A DNA stretch of 64,000 bases from Bradyrhizobium algeriense (GCF_003062295.1 NZ_PYCN01000026.1:1-64000); one strand, 5' to 3'. Counted from the stretch's first letter, positions 1 to 10,418 are shown. Made by a program: numbers and translations. The notes: generated by a model not told the origin, from the sequence alone.

Positions 1-2905
1 CGGCACGGTTCAGATAGCCACGCGCAACCCCCGCCCCGCCTATGTAAAGCTCACCCACCGCCCCCAACGGCACAGGCGCGCCATGGCCGTCCAGCAGATA
101 CACACGCGTGTTGGCAATCGGACGGCCAATGGGGATAGTAGCCCCATCAAAATCAGCCGGGCAACTCCAGGCTGTAACGTCGATAGCAGCTTCCGTGGGG
201 CCATATAGATTGTGCAGACCAGTCCAAGGCAATACGCGCCGAACCTTGTGCACAAGGGAGGCAGGAAGCGCCTCGCCACTGCACAGGAGACGCTGCAGCG
301 AGCTGCAGCGATCAACACCCCTCGTGTCCATAAAGCTTACCAGCATGGATGGTACAAAGTGTGCAGTGGTAATGCGCTGGCTGATTATAAGGTTTACAAG
401 CGCATCGGGGTCTTTGTGTGCAGACGGAGGTGCCAGCACCAGGGTCGCCCCTTCAAGCAACGTCCAGAAGAATTCCCAAGCCGAGACATCGAAGCCAAAT
501 GGCGTCTTCTGCAAGACGACATCAGTCGCATTGAGAGCGTAGGCTTTCTGCATCCAGACCAGGCGATTGATAATACCCCGATGCTCATTCTTTGCCCCTT
601 TGGGGGTTCCGGTTGAGCCTGAGGTGTAGATGATGTAGGCGAGATGACGCGAGGTGAGGCCGAGGGCGCGCGGCTCGGGATCAGAGGCGGGCAGCTCGGC
701 CCAGGCCGGGGTGGCTGTCGTAAGATCGACCACGCTCACATCGGCCAGCGCCTCGGCGCCGAGCGCGGCGCGACCGGCCGCATCGCAAAGCAGCAGCTGC
801 GGCGCGGCATCGCCCAGCACCTGGCGCAGCCGCTGAGACGGATAGGCCGGATCCAGCGGCAGATAGGCGCCGCCCGCCTTCAGGATCGCCAAGAGCCCCA
901 CCACCATCGCCGGGCTACGCTGAAGGCAGATCGCCACCGGCTGATCCGGCCTGACCCCGAGCGCGATCAGATGATGCGCCAGCCGGTTGGCCCGCGCATT
1001 GAGCTCGCCATAGCTCAGGCGCTCGTCCTCATGGACGAGGGCGACCGCTTCGGGTGCGCGCCGGACCTGTTGCTCGAACAGTTCATGGATGCACCGCTCC
1101 GACGGATAGGCCGCCGCCGTCCGGTTCAACTCCTCCAGCAGATAGCTGCGTTCGTCGGCCGGCAGGATGTTGATGCGGCCGACCGGCTGCCCGGCATCGG
1201 CCATCACACCATACAACAAAGTTTGTAAATGCTGCGTCATACGGTCGATCTGCTTCGGCTCTAGCCGACTTGCATCAAAATGCCATCGAAGGCTCCCATC
1301 CAGAGCGGAAACCTCAAACGTCAGCAAATCGCCGCATAGGGCTGCCCCAGCACTTTGGCTCGTCGTCAGATCGCCAGCGCCGCTGTCTGTGGTGATTGTG
1401 ATGCCAATCGGCCAGGGCTGGTGCGACTGTAGCGCCTCCACACCCCGCAATGCCGGGCAGCGCGCGATAAGATCCCGGGCAAAGCTACCGTGTTCCCTCA
1501 GCTGAGCGCATTCGGCCGCGACCGCTTTGCGCACTTCTTCAAAATCATGTGCAAGGTCGACGGTAATTTCCATCGGCACGACAGAGGTAATAAGCACCTC
1601 CACCGCTTTAGAGCCAGCTAGCGGTCCATCCGATACAGGCGTCCAGCCCAATTGAAGCTCTGTTTCTCCTGTGATGCGGGCGAGATAGATCAGACATGCC
1701 GTTACCAAATATTCCGTGCGATCATGTGGCGACAACTTAGCCAAAGCTCTTGCAATGAACCACGAACTCGACTGCCATCTGGGCGGCGCCTCAGCCACGG
1801 ACAACGACAAAGGAAGCTGCAATATTCTAAGCTGCTCTAGCCGCTGTACCCAAAACTCCTCTGAAGGCGCCAGCAATTCATGGCTCGCAGTTATGCTCCG
1901 CGCCTCATCTTCGCTCAAAATAGGAAGGCGACCACCTTCATCCAGATTGGAGTGCCTGGCGAGGGCTTGCGCGTCCAGCACCTGACCATCGGAGCTGCCA
2001 AAGCAAACATCGACATCCTCTGTACCCGTCGCCACCCGCCAGTGGCTGGAGTGGACCTCAAGCAGGGAACCTGCCGGGAGGCCCGAGCGTTGAGGCAGCA
2101 CCTCCAAGCGGCTGACTGTGACAACTTCATCGCCTACGAAAGCCTTGGACAGCCCCAATGGATTGGGATGATATGGCCCAAAGTTTAAGGCACGCGTCAT
2201 CGCTGACAGATCTTGCGCGGGCCGATCCCATCGCAGACAGCCTGCCGCATCTGGGCGTCGACGTCTCGGAAAGTAGCTCCGGCTCACCAGTGCCTGCGGA
2301 TAGGCAGTAAGCTCTCCCTTCGCTAAGCCAGTTAAAAGCTCACGGAAGCCCTCTATCGCGACTTCATAGCATTTGAGGTTCAGGGTCAGTGCCGTATCGG
2401 TGGGCGCAATCAGCACTTGGCGCTGAACCACGACGTCTCCTGTATCAACGCCATCATCGATCCGATGCCATGTGATGGCGTATTCGGTCTCCTGCGCCAG
2501 CAGCGCCCAGGACGTCGCGCGCGTTCCCGCATATCGTGGCAATGGACCGTCGTGGTAATTAAAAGCACCTCGACGAACCCGCCCCAATACATCCGCGGGC
2601 AATATGAACGGATTGGCAACGGAGAAAACCAAATCTACCGGTGCGGCCTTCAAAAAAGAAGAGAGCTCTTCAACGCTTGCTACAGACGGGATGTTCGAGC
2701 GAACAGCCCAATCGCGGAATACGCCGTCGGCACACAACGCTGCACCAATGACGTGGCCCATCTCAATTGCCAGCTGCGCGCATCTGATAGCGAGCGTACC
2801 ACTGCCGACAACGACGGTAGAGGAGATCGATCGCGCTTCAGGTAGCCTGTCCTGATCGCGTGGTTGGCAGGCGCTCCCGCGCGCCGGAGATGCCCGATAC
2901 GTCAT
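1..2905 (-). CDS. Nonribosomal peptide synthetase, formyltransferase/half-condensation/adenylation start module (3' end beyond window)
   Basis: The minus frame is open from ATG 2905 to the window edge (about 968 residues seen). The start is supported by AGGAG eight bases upstream and by an in-frame stop further upstream. Residues ~30-190 resemble methionyl-tRNA formyltransferase, with NYHDGPLPRYAG and DDGVDTGDVV carrying the catalytic N, H and D; an Fmt-C-like part follows. Residues ~330-540 resemble only the C-terminal lobe of a condensation domain (EEFWVQRL), and I see no HHxxxDG motif. From ~590 comes an adenylation domain with YIIYTSGSTGTPKG, NLYGPTEAAID and GELYIGGAGVARGYLNR. My manual reading of the pocket is D-V-W-H-L-S-L-I-D, the known serine code. 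The product would be a formyl-serine-initiated peptide made in the cytosol. T domain and later modules lie outside the window. Confidence 0.85.
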   Translation of the reverse strand, partial: MTYRASPARGSACQPRDQDRLPEARSISSTVVVGSGTLAIRCAQLAIEMGHVIGAALCADGVFRDWAVRSNIPSVASVEELSSFLKAAPVDLVFSVANPFILPADVLGRVRRGAFNYHDGPLPRYAGTRATSWALLAQETEYAITWHRIDDGVDTGDVVVQRQVLIAPTDTALTLNLKCYEVAIEGFRELLTGLAKGELTAYPQALVSRSYFPRRRRPDAAGCLRWDRPAQDLSAMTRALNFGPYHPNPLGLSKAFVGDEVVTVSRLEVLPQRSGLPAGSLLEVHSSHWRVATGTEDVDVCFGSSDGQVLDAQALARHSNLDEGGRLPILSEDEARSITASHELLAPSEEFWVQRLEQLRILQLPLSLSVAEAPPRWQSSSWFIARALAKLSPHDRTEYLVTACLIYLARITGETELQLGWTPVSDGPLAGSKAVEVLITSVVPMEITVDLAHDFEEVRKAVAAECAQLREHGSFARDLIARCPALRGVEALQSHQPWPIGITITTDSGAGDLTTSQSAGAALCGDLLTFEVSALDGSLRWHFDASRLEPKQIDRMTQHLQTLLYGVMADAGQPVGRINILPADERSYLLEELNRTAAAYPSERCIHELFEQQVRRAPEAVALVHEDERLSYGELNARANRLAHHLIALGVRPDQPVAICLQRSPAMVVGLLAILKAGGAYLPLDPAYPSQRLRQVLGDAAPQLLLCDAAGRAALGAEALADVSVVDLTTATPAWAELPASDPEPRALGLTSRHLAYIIYTSGSTGTPKGAKNEHRGIINRLVWMQKAYALNATDVVLQKTPFGFDVSAWEFFWTLLEGATLVLAPPSAHKDPDALVNLIISQRITTAHFVPSMLVSFMDTRGVDRCSSLQRLLCSGEALPASLVHKVRRVLPWTGLHNLYGPTEAAIDVTAWSCPADFDGATIPIGRPIANTRVYLLDGHGAPVPLGAVGELYIGGAGVARGYLNRA

Positions 2906-2907
2906 CT

Positions 2908-3185
2908 TCACCGCTCCTGCAGTCCATCCATCAAGCTGGGCAGTTCCCACCACGTGCGTCGCGCCACGTAGCGACTCAAATCAGCCACACTGGTTCGAAT
3001 TTGCTCGGGATAACCGCGCCCACAGTCGCTTGCGCAATATGGGTGTATTGACGGTGCCGAAACTCTTGCGCGCAGCCCAGATCTTCCCAATGTCGCCGGC
3101 AGGCCCCCACGCCTCCAGATATCGTCTCCGGCAGAATCGCAGCTGCCACCTTAGCCTGATCTGAGTTTCCGGTGAGCGTGATCAT
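2908..3185 (-). pseudogene. Small ORF coupled to the NRPS, apparently frameshifted
   Basis: One frame opens at ATG 3185 and stops at 2976. A second frame continues without a gap and ends at 2908, two bases before the NRPS start. Joining them near 3005 (one base appears lost around GTTATCCCGAG) gives a protein of about 92 residues ending in WWELPSLMDGLQER. The tight spacing to the NRPS ATG suggests translational coupling. I do not recognise the family; it does not look like an MbtH protein. Confidence 0.4.
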
Positions 3186-3232
3186 CGGACGACTTCTCCT
3201 CAGTCAATGCGCCTTTATAGAGGAGACTACGC

Positions 3233-3790
3233 ATGTATCGTGCCAAAGGAGAAATCGTTCTCTGTCAGTATGCTAACCCTAACACTGCTATGTCACTCAT
3301 CCGACATTGTCGGACATCTAACGTACTTGCGTTATCCACTCCGATCGGATTCGCCAGCTCCGCTCGCAGCCACAAATGGCATCTGGACGAAGTCGTTATC
3401 TCGATTCCCGGCGAACAACATTGGTTCTGGCGCGCTGTCGACCAGAATGGCCTCGTTCTCGACGTCTTGATCAAGCGCCGACGAGATTCGCGCGCTGCGC
3501 AGCGGCTCATGAAGAAGCTCTTGAAATCCACCGACACGTCGCCGCGCGTGATGATGATCAGCGACAAGCTCGGTTCGGTGCTGCAGGGGCGAAGATGACC
3601 TTTCACGTCCGCAGCACAAATCTCTCAACAATCGGGTCCGAGAATTCTCATCAGCCGGCCTGGCGACGCGATCGGATCATGACGCGTTCAAATCGTCCCG
3701 TCAGCCTCAACGGTTCCGTCAGTTCACGATCGGGTCGCGAACTTTCCCACATCCCCTATCCCGGATCCGTCACTGTCGACTTCCGTCGAG
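3233..3790 (+). pseudogene. IS6-family transposase remnant
   Basis: One frame encodes KWHLDEVVISIPGEQHWFWR followed by AVDQNGLVLDVLIKRRRDSR and MKKLLKSTDTSPRVMMISDK, the first part of the DDE core of IS6/IS240-type transposases. After a shift near 3590 another frame gives ENSHQPAWRRDRIMTR, which matches the conserved ENSHQPTRRRER segment. The N-terminal third is degenerate and no inverted repeats were found. It is non-functional. Confidence 0.7.
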
Positions 3791-4036
3791 CTTCGCGCGA
3801 GCCAGCCTTTGCGACTTGCCGTGAGACTCCACGACAAACGCTATCGCCGAATCAATCGTCGATTTGAAGAGAATGAGCGGCAGCAAGGCTGCAGGCAAAA
3901 AAGAAGCCCTCTGTCTCCGATCGCGATCGAGGTGGTGCGTCGGACCGGTGCGGCGCGCTGGCGGGTTTCCGATTGGCGATGACGCTTGGGACAGAGAGGC
4001 GCATTGCTGCCGTGCGAAGCCTCGCAGTCGACATCC

Positions 4037-4206
4037 TTGCCGCTGGTTGTGGAAGGGCCGTCGGAGGAGCGTCACGATCCGGCGATCAAGGTCGAGATTG
4101 CGATCGGCGACGTCGTCGTACGGATGGGGAACAGCTATCTCGAGTGATCCGCCGCGGTGCGGGCATCACGATGATTGCAGCGGGCGCCAAACTGAAGATT
4201 TAGTCG
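4037..4206 (+). pseudogene. IS66-family remnant (TnpA tail and TnpB head)
   Basis: 4037-4147 encodes VVEGPSEERHDPAIKVEIAI followed by GDVVVRMGNSYLE and a stop, the typical C-terminus of the small IS66 TnpA protein. At 4171 an ATG begins MIAAGAKLKI, the usual start of TnpB, but the next codon is TAG and homology ends. Only this junction piece of the element survives. Confidence 0.6.
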
Positions 4207-4367
4207 TCCGTTAACAAGCGGGGTTGAGAGCGAACCGAGATTGCGAAGGCGCGCAAAAGGACGATCAGGATGAAGTGCAAGAGCTTACTGAGCCAGGCGA
4301 GGATGCGACGGAATATACTATGGGGTGACCGGCAGAGGCGTGAGAGTATTGATGCTGGTCATGAGCA

Positions 4368-4640
4368 ATGGAGCACCCCATGCAAAAGGCAAATGATCTC
4401 GGCCGGTCTTCCACGGTCCTTGAACAGAATAGTACGCTGATCGCGGTCATGAGCCTCTCAAGCTGGCTGGTCGCTGAAATCGTCCTCGGGCTGGATCGTC
4501 ATCTGTTGAAGAAGCTTGGCGCCGACGAAGAAGACGCGCTGCTCCGGTTGCTACACCGCTGGCGCGAGGAGGCGGCAAACTTTTGGCACGCGATTACACG
4601 CATAGCGGTCGCCTTTGAAGGCAGTCGCGATGGTTTTTGG
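4368..4640 (+). pseudogene. IS110-family transposase N-terminal fragment
   Basis: ATG 4368 begins MEHPMQKANDLGRSSTVLEQ and continues with NSTLIAVMSLSSWLVAEIV and RIAVAFEGSRDGFWPA. This is the N-terminal RuvC-like start of the IS110-type transposases common in rhizobia (NSTLIAVIE...SSWLVA...VAFEAGRDGFW). Homology stops near 4640, where an IS5-like sequence begins in the same frame. Confidence 0.6.
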
Positions 4641-4689
4641 CCGGCGAGCGTGATTCATTGGCTCCGACGAGATTCGGAGACGGTGCGTG

Positions 4690-5778
4690 CGCGTTGCCTC
4701 GACAATCGAACGGGCGAGTTGTTCAGCTACGTCGACCTGGAGTCGCGGGTGCGGCGCGATCATCCGCTGCGAGCGATCCGGAGGATGGTGAACGAGCCGC
4801 TGTCAGAGCTGGAGCGCGAGTTTGCCGCGCTCTATTCGCCGATTGGGCGGCCGTCGATCCCGCCGAAGAAGCTGCTGCGGGCGATGCTGTTGCAGGCGTT
4901 TTATTCGATCCGCTCGGAGCGGCTCCTGATGGAGCGGCTGGAATACGACCTGCTGTTCCGCTGGTTCGTCGGCATCGGCGTCGACGACGCAGCCTGGGAC
5001 CATTCGGTGTTCTCGAAGAACCGCGACCGGCTGCTGGAAGGCGACATCGCGGCGAAGTTCTTGGCGGCGGTGCTGGCGCAGCCTATGGTGAAGAGGTTCT
5101 ATCGAGTGATGACTTCTCGGTCGATGGTACGCTGATCGAGGCCTGGGCCTCGATGAAGAGTATCAAGCCGAAGGACGGCTCCGGCGAACCGCCGGCGCAA
5201 GGCGGCGGCCGCAATGCCGATGCGGACTTTCCACGGCCAGAAACGCTCGAACGACACCCATGCTTCGACTACCGATCCAGACGCCAGGCTGTATCGCAAG
5301 GGCAAAGGCAAGGCGACGAAGCTGTGCTTCATTGGGCACGGGCGATGGAGAACCGCCACGGTCTGCTGGTCGACGCCTGCCTGACGCAGGCCGACGGGCA
5401 TGCCGAGCGGGTGGCCGCGCTGCACATGATCGAGCCTCGTGCTGACCGACCGACAGCGATCACGCTTGGCGCCGACAAAGCCTACGACGTGGAAGACTTC
5501 GTCAACGAGCTGCGCTCGATGAACGTGACGCCGCATGTGGCACAGAACACCAGCGGCCGCCGCTCTACGATTGACGGGCGAACGACCCGGCACGGCGGCT
5601 ATGCTGTCAGCCAGCGCATCCGAAGCGGATCGAGGAGGCATTCGGCTGGATCAAGACGATCCCGGGGCAACAGAAGACCCGGTTCCGTGGCCGTGACCGC
5701 GTCGCATGGGCCTTTACCTTCGCTGCCACCGACTACAATCTGGTGCGGTTGCCCAAGCGGATCGCGGAGACCGGCTGA
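4690..5778 (+). pseudogene. IS5/IS1182-like transposase, multiply frameshifted
   Basis: The sequence encodes GELFSYVDLESRVRRDHPLR and then RPSIPPKKLLRAMLLQAFYS and LLFRWFVGIGVDDAAWDHSV, typical of this DDE family. The frame breaks near 5096, resumes as SSDDFSVDGTLIEAWASMK, breaks again near 5228, and resumes as MENRHGLLVDACLTQADGHA. A similar second copy begins at 12350. Several independent shifts make it non-functional. Confidence 0.75.
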
Positions 5779-6113
5779 TGGCCAAGGTGCCCGGCTTCGC
5801 CAAGGCCTTTGCAGGCCGCTGGCGCATCGTCGAGATGGACGTCTGGACAACGAGTACCTCGGTCTTCTCGAGGAAGCGCATCTCACCTTCCAGGGCAAGT
5901 CCAATGGCGAAATCGCGTTTGGGGCTCTCAAGAGCTTCTTGGACGTACGCTACGGCACCCGCGACGGATCGGCGTGCGCGGAGTTCTCATGGGAAGGGCA
6001 CGACGAGAATGATCCGTCCTGCGGTCGCGGATGGCTATGATCGCCACTGCAGACAGGCTCCTCGGCCACTTCTACATCCACAATGGCGACGATTCTGCCT
6101 TCATTCTTGGCGG
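5778..6113 (+). pseudogene. Broken gene for a small conserved hypothetical protein
   Basis: ATG 5778 overlaps the stop of the preceding transposase remnant (TGATG). The reconstructed product begins MAKVPGFAKAFAGRWRIVEM, continues EEAHLTFQGKSNGEIAFGAL and FLDVRYGTRDGSACAEFSWE, and ends near LLGHFYIHNGDDSAF. I recall a rhizobial hypothetical family of about 110 residues with this pattern, function unknown. At least two frame changes (near 5845 and 6030) break it. Confidence 0.5.
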
Positions 6114-6500
6114 AATAGAACCCGGCGTCTGCTGCGACCAGGCGCGGCGTGCGGCCGAGCTTGGCTTGGTGGATTTCGATGGCCGGAACCAACAGGTCCG
6201 AATCACTCGGCCGCCGATCGTAGACTTCGTAGTCGATCACGATTTGGTTTTCGGCCTCCTGCAGCTTGACCATCTTGCCGAACTCGTTGGGCTTGCCGGC
6301 CTTACCCTTTCGAATGATCTCCGTCGAGGGCTCGAACACGCTGAAGAGCTTGTCCTCTGCCCGTGTGTTGCCGCGGAAGATGCGTTCCCGGGTCTGCCGC
6401 ATCACCTGTCGCACGAGCGGCATCATCGTTTCCAGCTCCTGCCGCAAGCCTTTCAGCGCCAGCCGTTTCAAGATGCCCTTGGCCGATTCCATCGTCATGG
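6110..6500 (-). pseudogene. ISNCY-like transposase fragment
   Basis: The minus frame encodes ILKRLALKGLRQELETMMPL then RIFRGNTRAEDKLFSVFEPS, EIIRKGKAGKPNEFGKMVKL and RLVAADAGFYSAKNE, the central-to-C-terminal part of a DDE transposase usually filed as ISNCY. It is cut at its C-terminus near 6107, where it meets the neighbouring remnant. The N-terminal half is not recognisable. Confidence 0.6.
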
Positions 6501-7632
6501 TAGGACCCGTCGAGCACGACAGTGCGCACGTTCGGATTTTGGCACCCGGTACGTAATATATGCTGCAAGAAATCGACGAGTTCTTTGGAATAGGAATGCC
6601 CGCCATCGGTGATGACCCGCAATCTTTCGGTCATCACCCCGCGGTCATGCGTGCGAGGTTCCTCACGGTGATAAATGCCGGCGTCGGTCGTGCTGCGCCG
6701 TGATAGCCCCGCAAGATCACGGGTTCGACAGCCTCAGTAAGCTTCTCGATGTACTACTCGATGCGGGCGGTGGGCCCCCTTTTTGAGCACGCGTAATCGA
6801 TCGGCATCATCACAGCACACATCGTAGAAAGTACCAGGCTTTTTCGCATACCGGGCTTGAGGCGTTTGAGCGTCGGGACAGTTACGATGCAGCTATCGAG
6901 TTCAATGGCGGCCGGTGCCGATAGAACGATTTTGGAGCTCCTGTTGCCGCTGAGTGAAAAGGGCGGCACAACCGATCGATTTCGGAAGCGACCCGAGTGG
7001 CCGGCTCTAGCAAACCGCCGCCGCTCGGCGGCGTTCAGACACTTTACGGCCGCCCGGTAGTCCGCAGACGCTTAGCGCTTGCATTGTCTATCTCTCACCC
7101 TCCCCTGAAACAAAATAGCCGATGGTTTTTCAGCACGAGCTGTCTAAAAGATGAAATCCGAAGAGAACGTTGTGCGTGATATTCAATGTGCTCCCTTCAA
7201 GGTCTGTCTGGTTATGGCCGCCATCTATCAAGCCGCTCGCAACCAGCGAACTTTCTGCCGCATATCGCCGCGGCATCTTACTGGACCGCGCAGGAAAGTA
7301 TGGGAGCTGTTACGCATTCTCGCCTTTCGGCGGATAGCCCCTTGCATTTTCTTCGCCGCTTCACCACCCTGGCAGGTGAAGTGCAGCGATGCCAAGTCTC
7401 GCGGCAGCCCAAGAGCTTGACTCTGATGTGCCGAAGCCGCGCGCTCCACTGTGCTTCGCCGAGATTGCTGACTGTAGCGATTCAACCGGGCGGCCGACAG
7501 GGGGTGTAGATTCGCCCGGAATCATCAGCCGCCAAGCGAGATCCGACATCTCGTTGCGGGCCTTACGCGGCTCCGTCGTGAGTTGAGGCAGATTGTCCGC
7601 AGGTAGCCCCTGCCCCACGGCAAAGGAGCTTG
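6501..7632. other. No recognisable gene; probable mobile-element debris
   Basis: Only short overlapping frames on both strands occur here, without family motifs, plausible ribosome-binding sites or conserved segments. It lies between an ISNCY-like and an IS630 remnant and is probably decayed insertion-sequence DNA. Confidence 0.4.
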
Positions 7633-7824
7633 CTATGCTTTATCGTAAAACCGCTTCAGCAGGACCACGCCTACACCTTTTTGAAGTTCCCCTATCTGCC
7701 GTAACGCTGCATCGCTTTCTGGGCCGCACGGAAGCCGCCTTGCTGACGATAGGATGCTGATTAGCAGTTGGAGCAGTTCCTCAATGGTGGCCGCGTCATC
7801 GCCCTTTTGAAGCCCGTCACTCAT
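7633..7824 (-). CDS. Small hypothetical protein (63 aa)
   Basis: ATG 7824 is preceded by a strong GGAGGAGA ribosome-binding site about ten bases upstream. The product starts MSDGLQKGDDAATIEELLQL, has a leucine-rich helical stretch (LLQLLISILSSARR), and ends KRFYDKA. I do not recognise it. It lies next to an IS630 remnant on the same strand, so it may be a fortuitous frame; the good ribosome-binding site and acidic-helical composition favour a real small gene. Confidence 0.35.
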   Translation of the reverse strand: MSDGLQKGDDAATIEELLQLLISILSSARRLPCGPESDAALRQIGELQKGVGVVLLKRFYDKA

Positions 7825-7829
7825 GCGAG

Positions 7830-8345
7830 CAGTCTCCTCCATCGCCTTCCAATCTTCTGGAAGCGGGACTTCTCGACAAAAAAGCATCGGTCGAGGGTTT
7901 AAAGCTGCCGGTACAGTGAGGCCGCAGACCGAAGAGTTGGAACAGGCGATGAACGGTGCTTTTGGCAATTTCCGTCTCTTTAGATGGGCGCACGCTCCAA
8001 TGGATTGCGGCTTTGGGCTTGCGAGCAAGTGTCTTGCTGATCAGCTCGGCCACAGCCTCATCCTCAACCGTGCGGGGGTCCGCCGGTACGCGTCTCATCG
8101 TAGATGATCCTCGATGCGATTTGCGATAAAGCGATTGGGCCGTTTGCCGATCGTATGGGGCCGACCACCAGCCGCGTCGCCAAGACGACGTTGCTCGGCT
8201 CGCGTTGGCAGGCCAGCACGATCTCTGTTCGCAGCGTCAGCGCCGCGGCAGCGAGCGCGACCGTGTTATGGCCGTGAGCTGCGTGTCTTCGTCGCTGGAA
8301 ATCGTCAGCATCGCCTTCGCCTGTCCGGTGCGCATCGATATCTCC
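7830..8345 (-). pseudogene. IS630-family transposase remnant
   Basis: Reading leftward from ~8340, MRTGQAKAMLTISSDEDTQL resembles the N-terminal helix-turn-helix start. After shifts, a frame encodes DEAVAELISKTLARKPKAAI then HWSVR, STVHRLFQLFGLRPHCTG and FKPSTDAF, matching the IS630 pattern (HWSVR, GIS.STVHR, F.LSTDP.F). The DDE catalytic half is missing, and in-frame stops plus at least one shift show decay. Confidence 0.65.
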
Positions 8346-9488
8346 TTCATCGGATACGCGGAACCCATGCAATAACCATGCTACGAACTTGCGGGACAGA
8401 ACGCTAGCAGCGAGGCGGGTCACGGTTCTCTTCATCCATTGGCCGGGGAATGACCTGGGCAAACATCAACCGCGATGCTCTCGTGACGGGAACTTCGATC
8501 ACTCGCGGAGAGCTGCTAACGATGCGCCGGCGGTATTGTCGACCAGCCCCCCGTAACTCGATCTGAATCTACGTGCATCGGGCGGTCGGCTATCGCCGGA
8601 GCAGCTCGGGAATGAAAGGTGCCACCACATCGAGATCGGGGGTGCCGCGATGGTGCCGGATTTGGAGTGTGCCTTGCTTCACGAGAGAAAACACACGCGT
8701 AGCCGCCAGCATGCCTTTGGATCGACGCTGCAGGTTGTCAGATCTCCGACATCTCCGTCTTGAACCCGACGTGTCTGATGTTGAAAGATGGAAGGTCATC
8801 TGATGACTATCGCCTCTCGTGCTGATCCGAACGGACGCCTGACGATCATACGCCGCTGTGCCGTTGGCCCCGACCTAGGCGCTCGACCTCACGTATCGTT
8901 AGGCGCTGCTTCTTCGCACGCGCTGGCCATCGGGGCTAGCCGGCTATCTGGTCGAATTATCGGCCCAATTTGGTGACCGTCGCGCCGGGTTTTCCCGATC
9001 CCTTTGGCGCTCTTGCCGCCAGGTAGTCGTTCGCGGCTCGTTTTCGCGGCTGGCACGGTGCTTGCTGGAGATCACTTGCTAAATGCGAGGTTTGCCTATG
9101 AAACCCGGTGACGTCACCTGCGCACCCAAGCGCTTCGTATCTTCTTGGAAGGACGAGATCGTATCCGCGATCGTAGAGAAGTTTCACCAAACCAATGATC
9201 GAAGGCAGTCTCGATGAGACTCTTCGAAGTTGAACCTGCCGGATCGTCGATCCTCAATCAAGCTAATGCTGCACCGAGGCAAGGGGCACCGGCGAGTTTC
9301 AGGCGTATCCCATCGAAAATGGTACGGATCAGCCGCGATCCATGCGTGGCCGCTTTTGCCTCGCACGAACAGCGCACCAACGGGCCGATTGCCGCGGATT
9401 TTGATGATTAGCAATCTAGCGTTCACCCATTCCGGGTCGCAGCTGAATGCGTTTGTTTGGTGAAGAAACCGCAAAGGCTGGAACATCC
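8346..9488. other. No recognisable gene upstream of the dioxygenase
   Basis: Short frames on both strands carry no motif I can assign. One minus frame (9184-9486) is open for 100 codons but shows no family signature. Probably decayed accessory DNA; the promoter of the following dioxygenase gene must lie near its right end. Confidence 0.35.
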
Positions 9489-10418
9489 ATGAGCGAAACG
9501 ACCTTGATCGATAATGTCATTCCGCGTACCGATATCGTCAAACGCGCAGCGCGCATCGGCGCCGAAATCAGAAATATCAAGCTCTCGAGCGATTTGCCGG
9601 ACCAGACGATCGCTGCACTCAACAGCTTGCTGCTCGACCACAAGGTGATCTTCTTCCGCGACCAAGGTCATCTCGATGACGCCGAGCAGGAGCGATTTGC
9701 TGCCCGTTTCGGGAAGCTGGTGCCGCATCCGATGCTCGGCGTTGCCAAGGGAACGGCATCGCTCCTCGAGCTTGACTCCGCGCGCGGCGGTGGCCGGGCC
9801 GATGTGTGGCACGCCGATGGGACCTTCGCCGATTCCTATCCCAAGATTTTGGTGCTGCGGGCCGTTGTGATCCCACTATTCGGCGGCGATACGGTCTGGT
9901 CGAACGCCGCGGCCGCCTATCTCGACCTGCCGCCACCGCTGCAACGGCTTGCAGACGAGCTCTGGGCCGTTCACAGCAACGTCTTCGACTATGCCGGAAT
10001 GGCCCGAGTCCGCGAGGTCGATAAGAAGCATTTTGACGAGGTCTTCACCAGAACCAACTTCGAGACTGAGCATCCCGTGGTGCGTGTCCACCCCGAGACC
10101 GGAGAGCGGACGCTAGTGCTCGGCGCTTTGGTACAGCGTTTTCTTGGCATCCCCAAATATGACGGCCAAAAGCTGTTGGATATATTCCAGTCTCATATCA
10201 CCGCGCCTGAAAACACCGTGCGCTGGAACTGGAGGGAGGGCGATGTCGCGATCTGGGATAACCGCGCCACACACCATTATGCGGTCAATGATTACGGCGA
10301 CCAGCATCGCGTCGTTCGTCGCGCCACCATCGAGGGTGACGTGCCCGTCAGCATTGATGGCCGGTGCAGTGTAACGCGCGTAAGGTCACCAAGCAGCGGC
10401 CCAATGAAGACCGCCTAA
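9489..10418 (+). CDS. TauD/TfdA-family Fe(II)/2-oxoglutarate dioxygenase
   Basis: A non-haem iron dioxygenase that couples 2-oxoglutarate decarboxylation to hydroxylation, often freeing sulfite from taurine or alkyl sulfates; the substrate here is unknown. The iron ligands are visible as WHADGTF (H and D) near residue 105 and the distal His in DQHRVVRRATIEGD near residue 275, followed by the Arg that binds 2-oxoglutarate. WDNRATHHYAVNDY is also typical. The length (309 aa from ATG 9489, MSETTLIDN) fits the family; an upstream ATG at 9447 is possible but adds residues the family lacks. The gene stands alone in insertion-sequence debris, with no sulfonate transporter beside it. Confidence 0.85.
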   Translation: MSETTLIDNVIPRTDIVKRAARIGAEIRNIKLSSDLPDQTIAALNSLLLDHKVIFFRDQGHLDDAEQERFAARFGKLVPHPMLGVAKGTASLLELDSARGGGRADVWHADGTFADSYPKILVLRAVVIPLFGGDTVWSNAAAAYLDLPPPLQRLADELWAVHSNVFDYAGMARVREVDKKHFDEVFTRTNFETEHPVVRVHPETGERTLVLGALVQRFLGIPKYDGQKLLDIFQSHITAPENTVRWNWREGDVAIWDNRATHHYAVNDYGDQHRVVRRATIEGDVPVSIDGRCSVTRVRSPSSGPMKTA

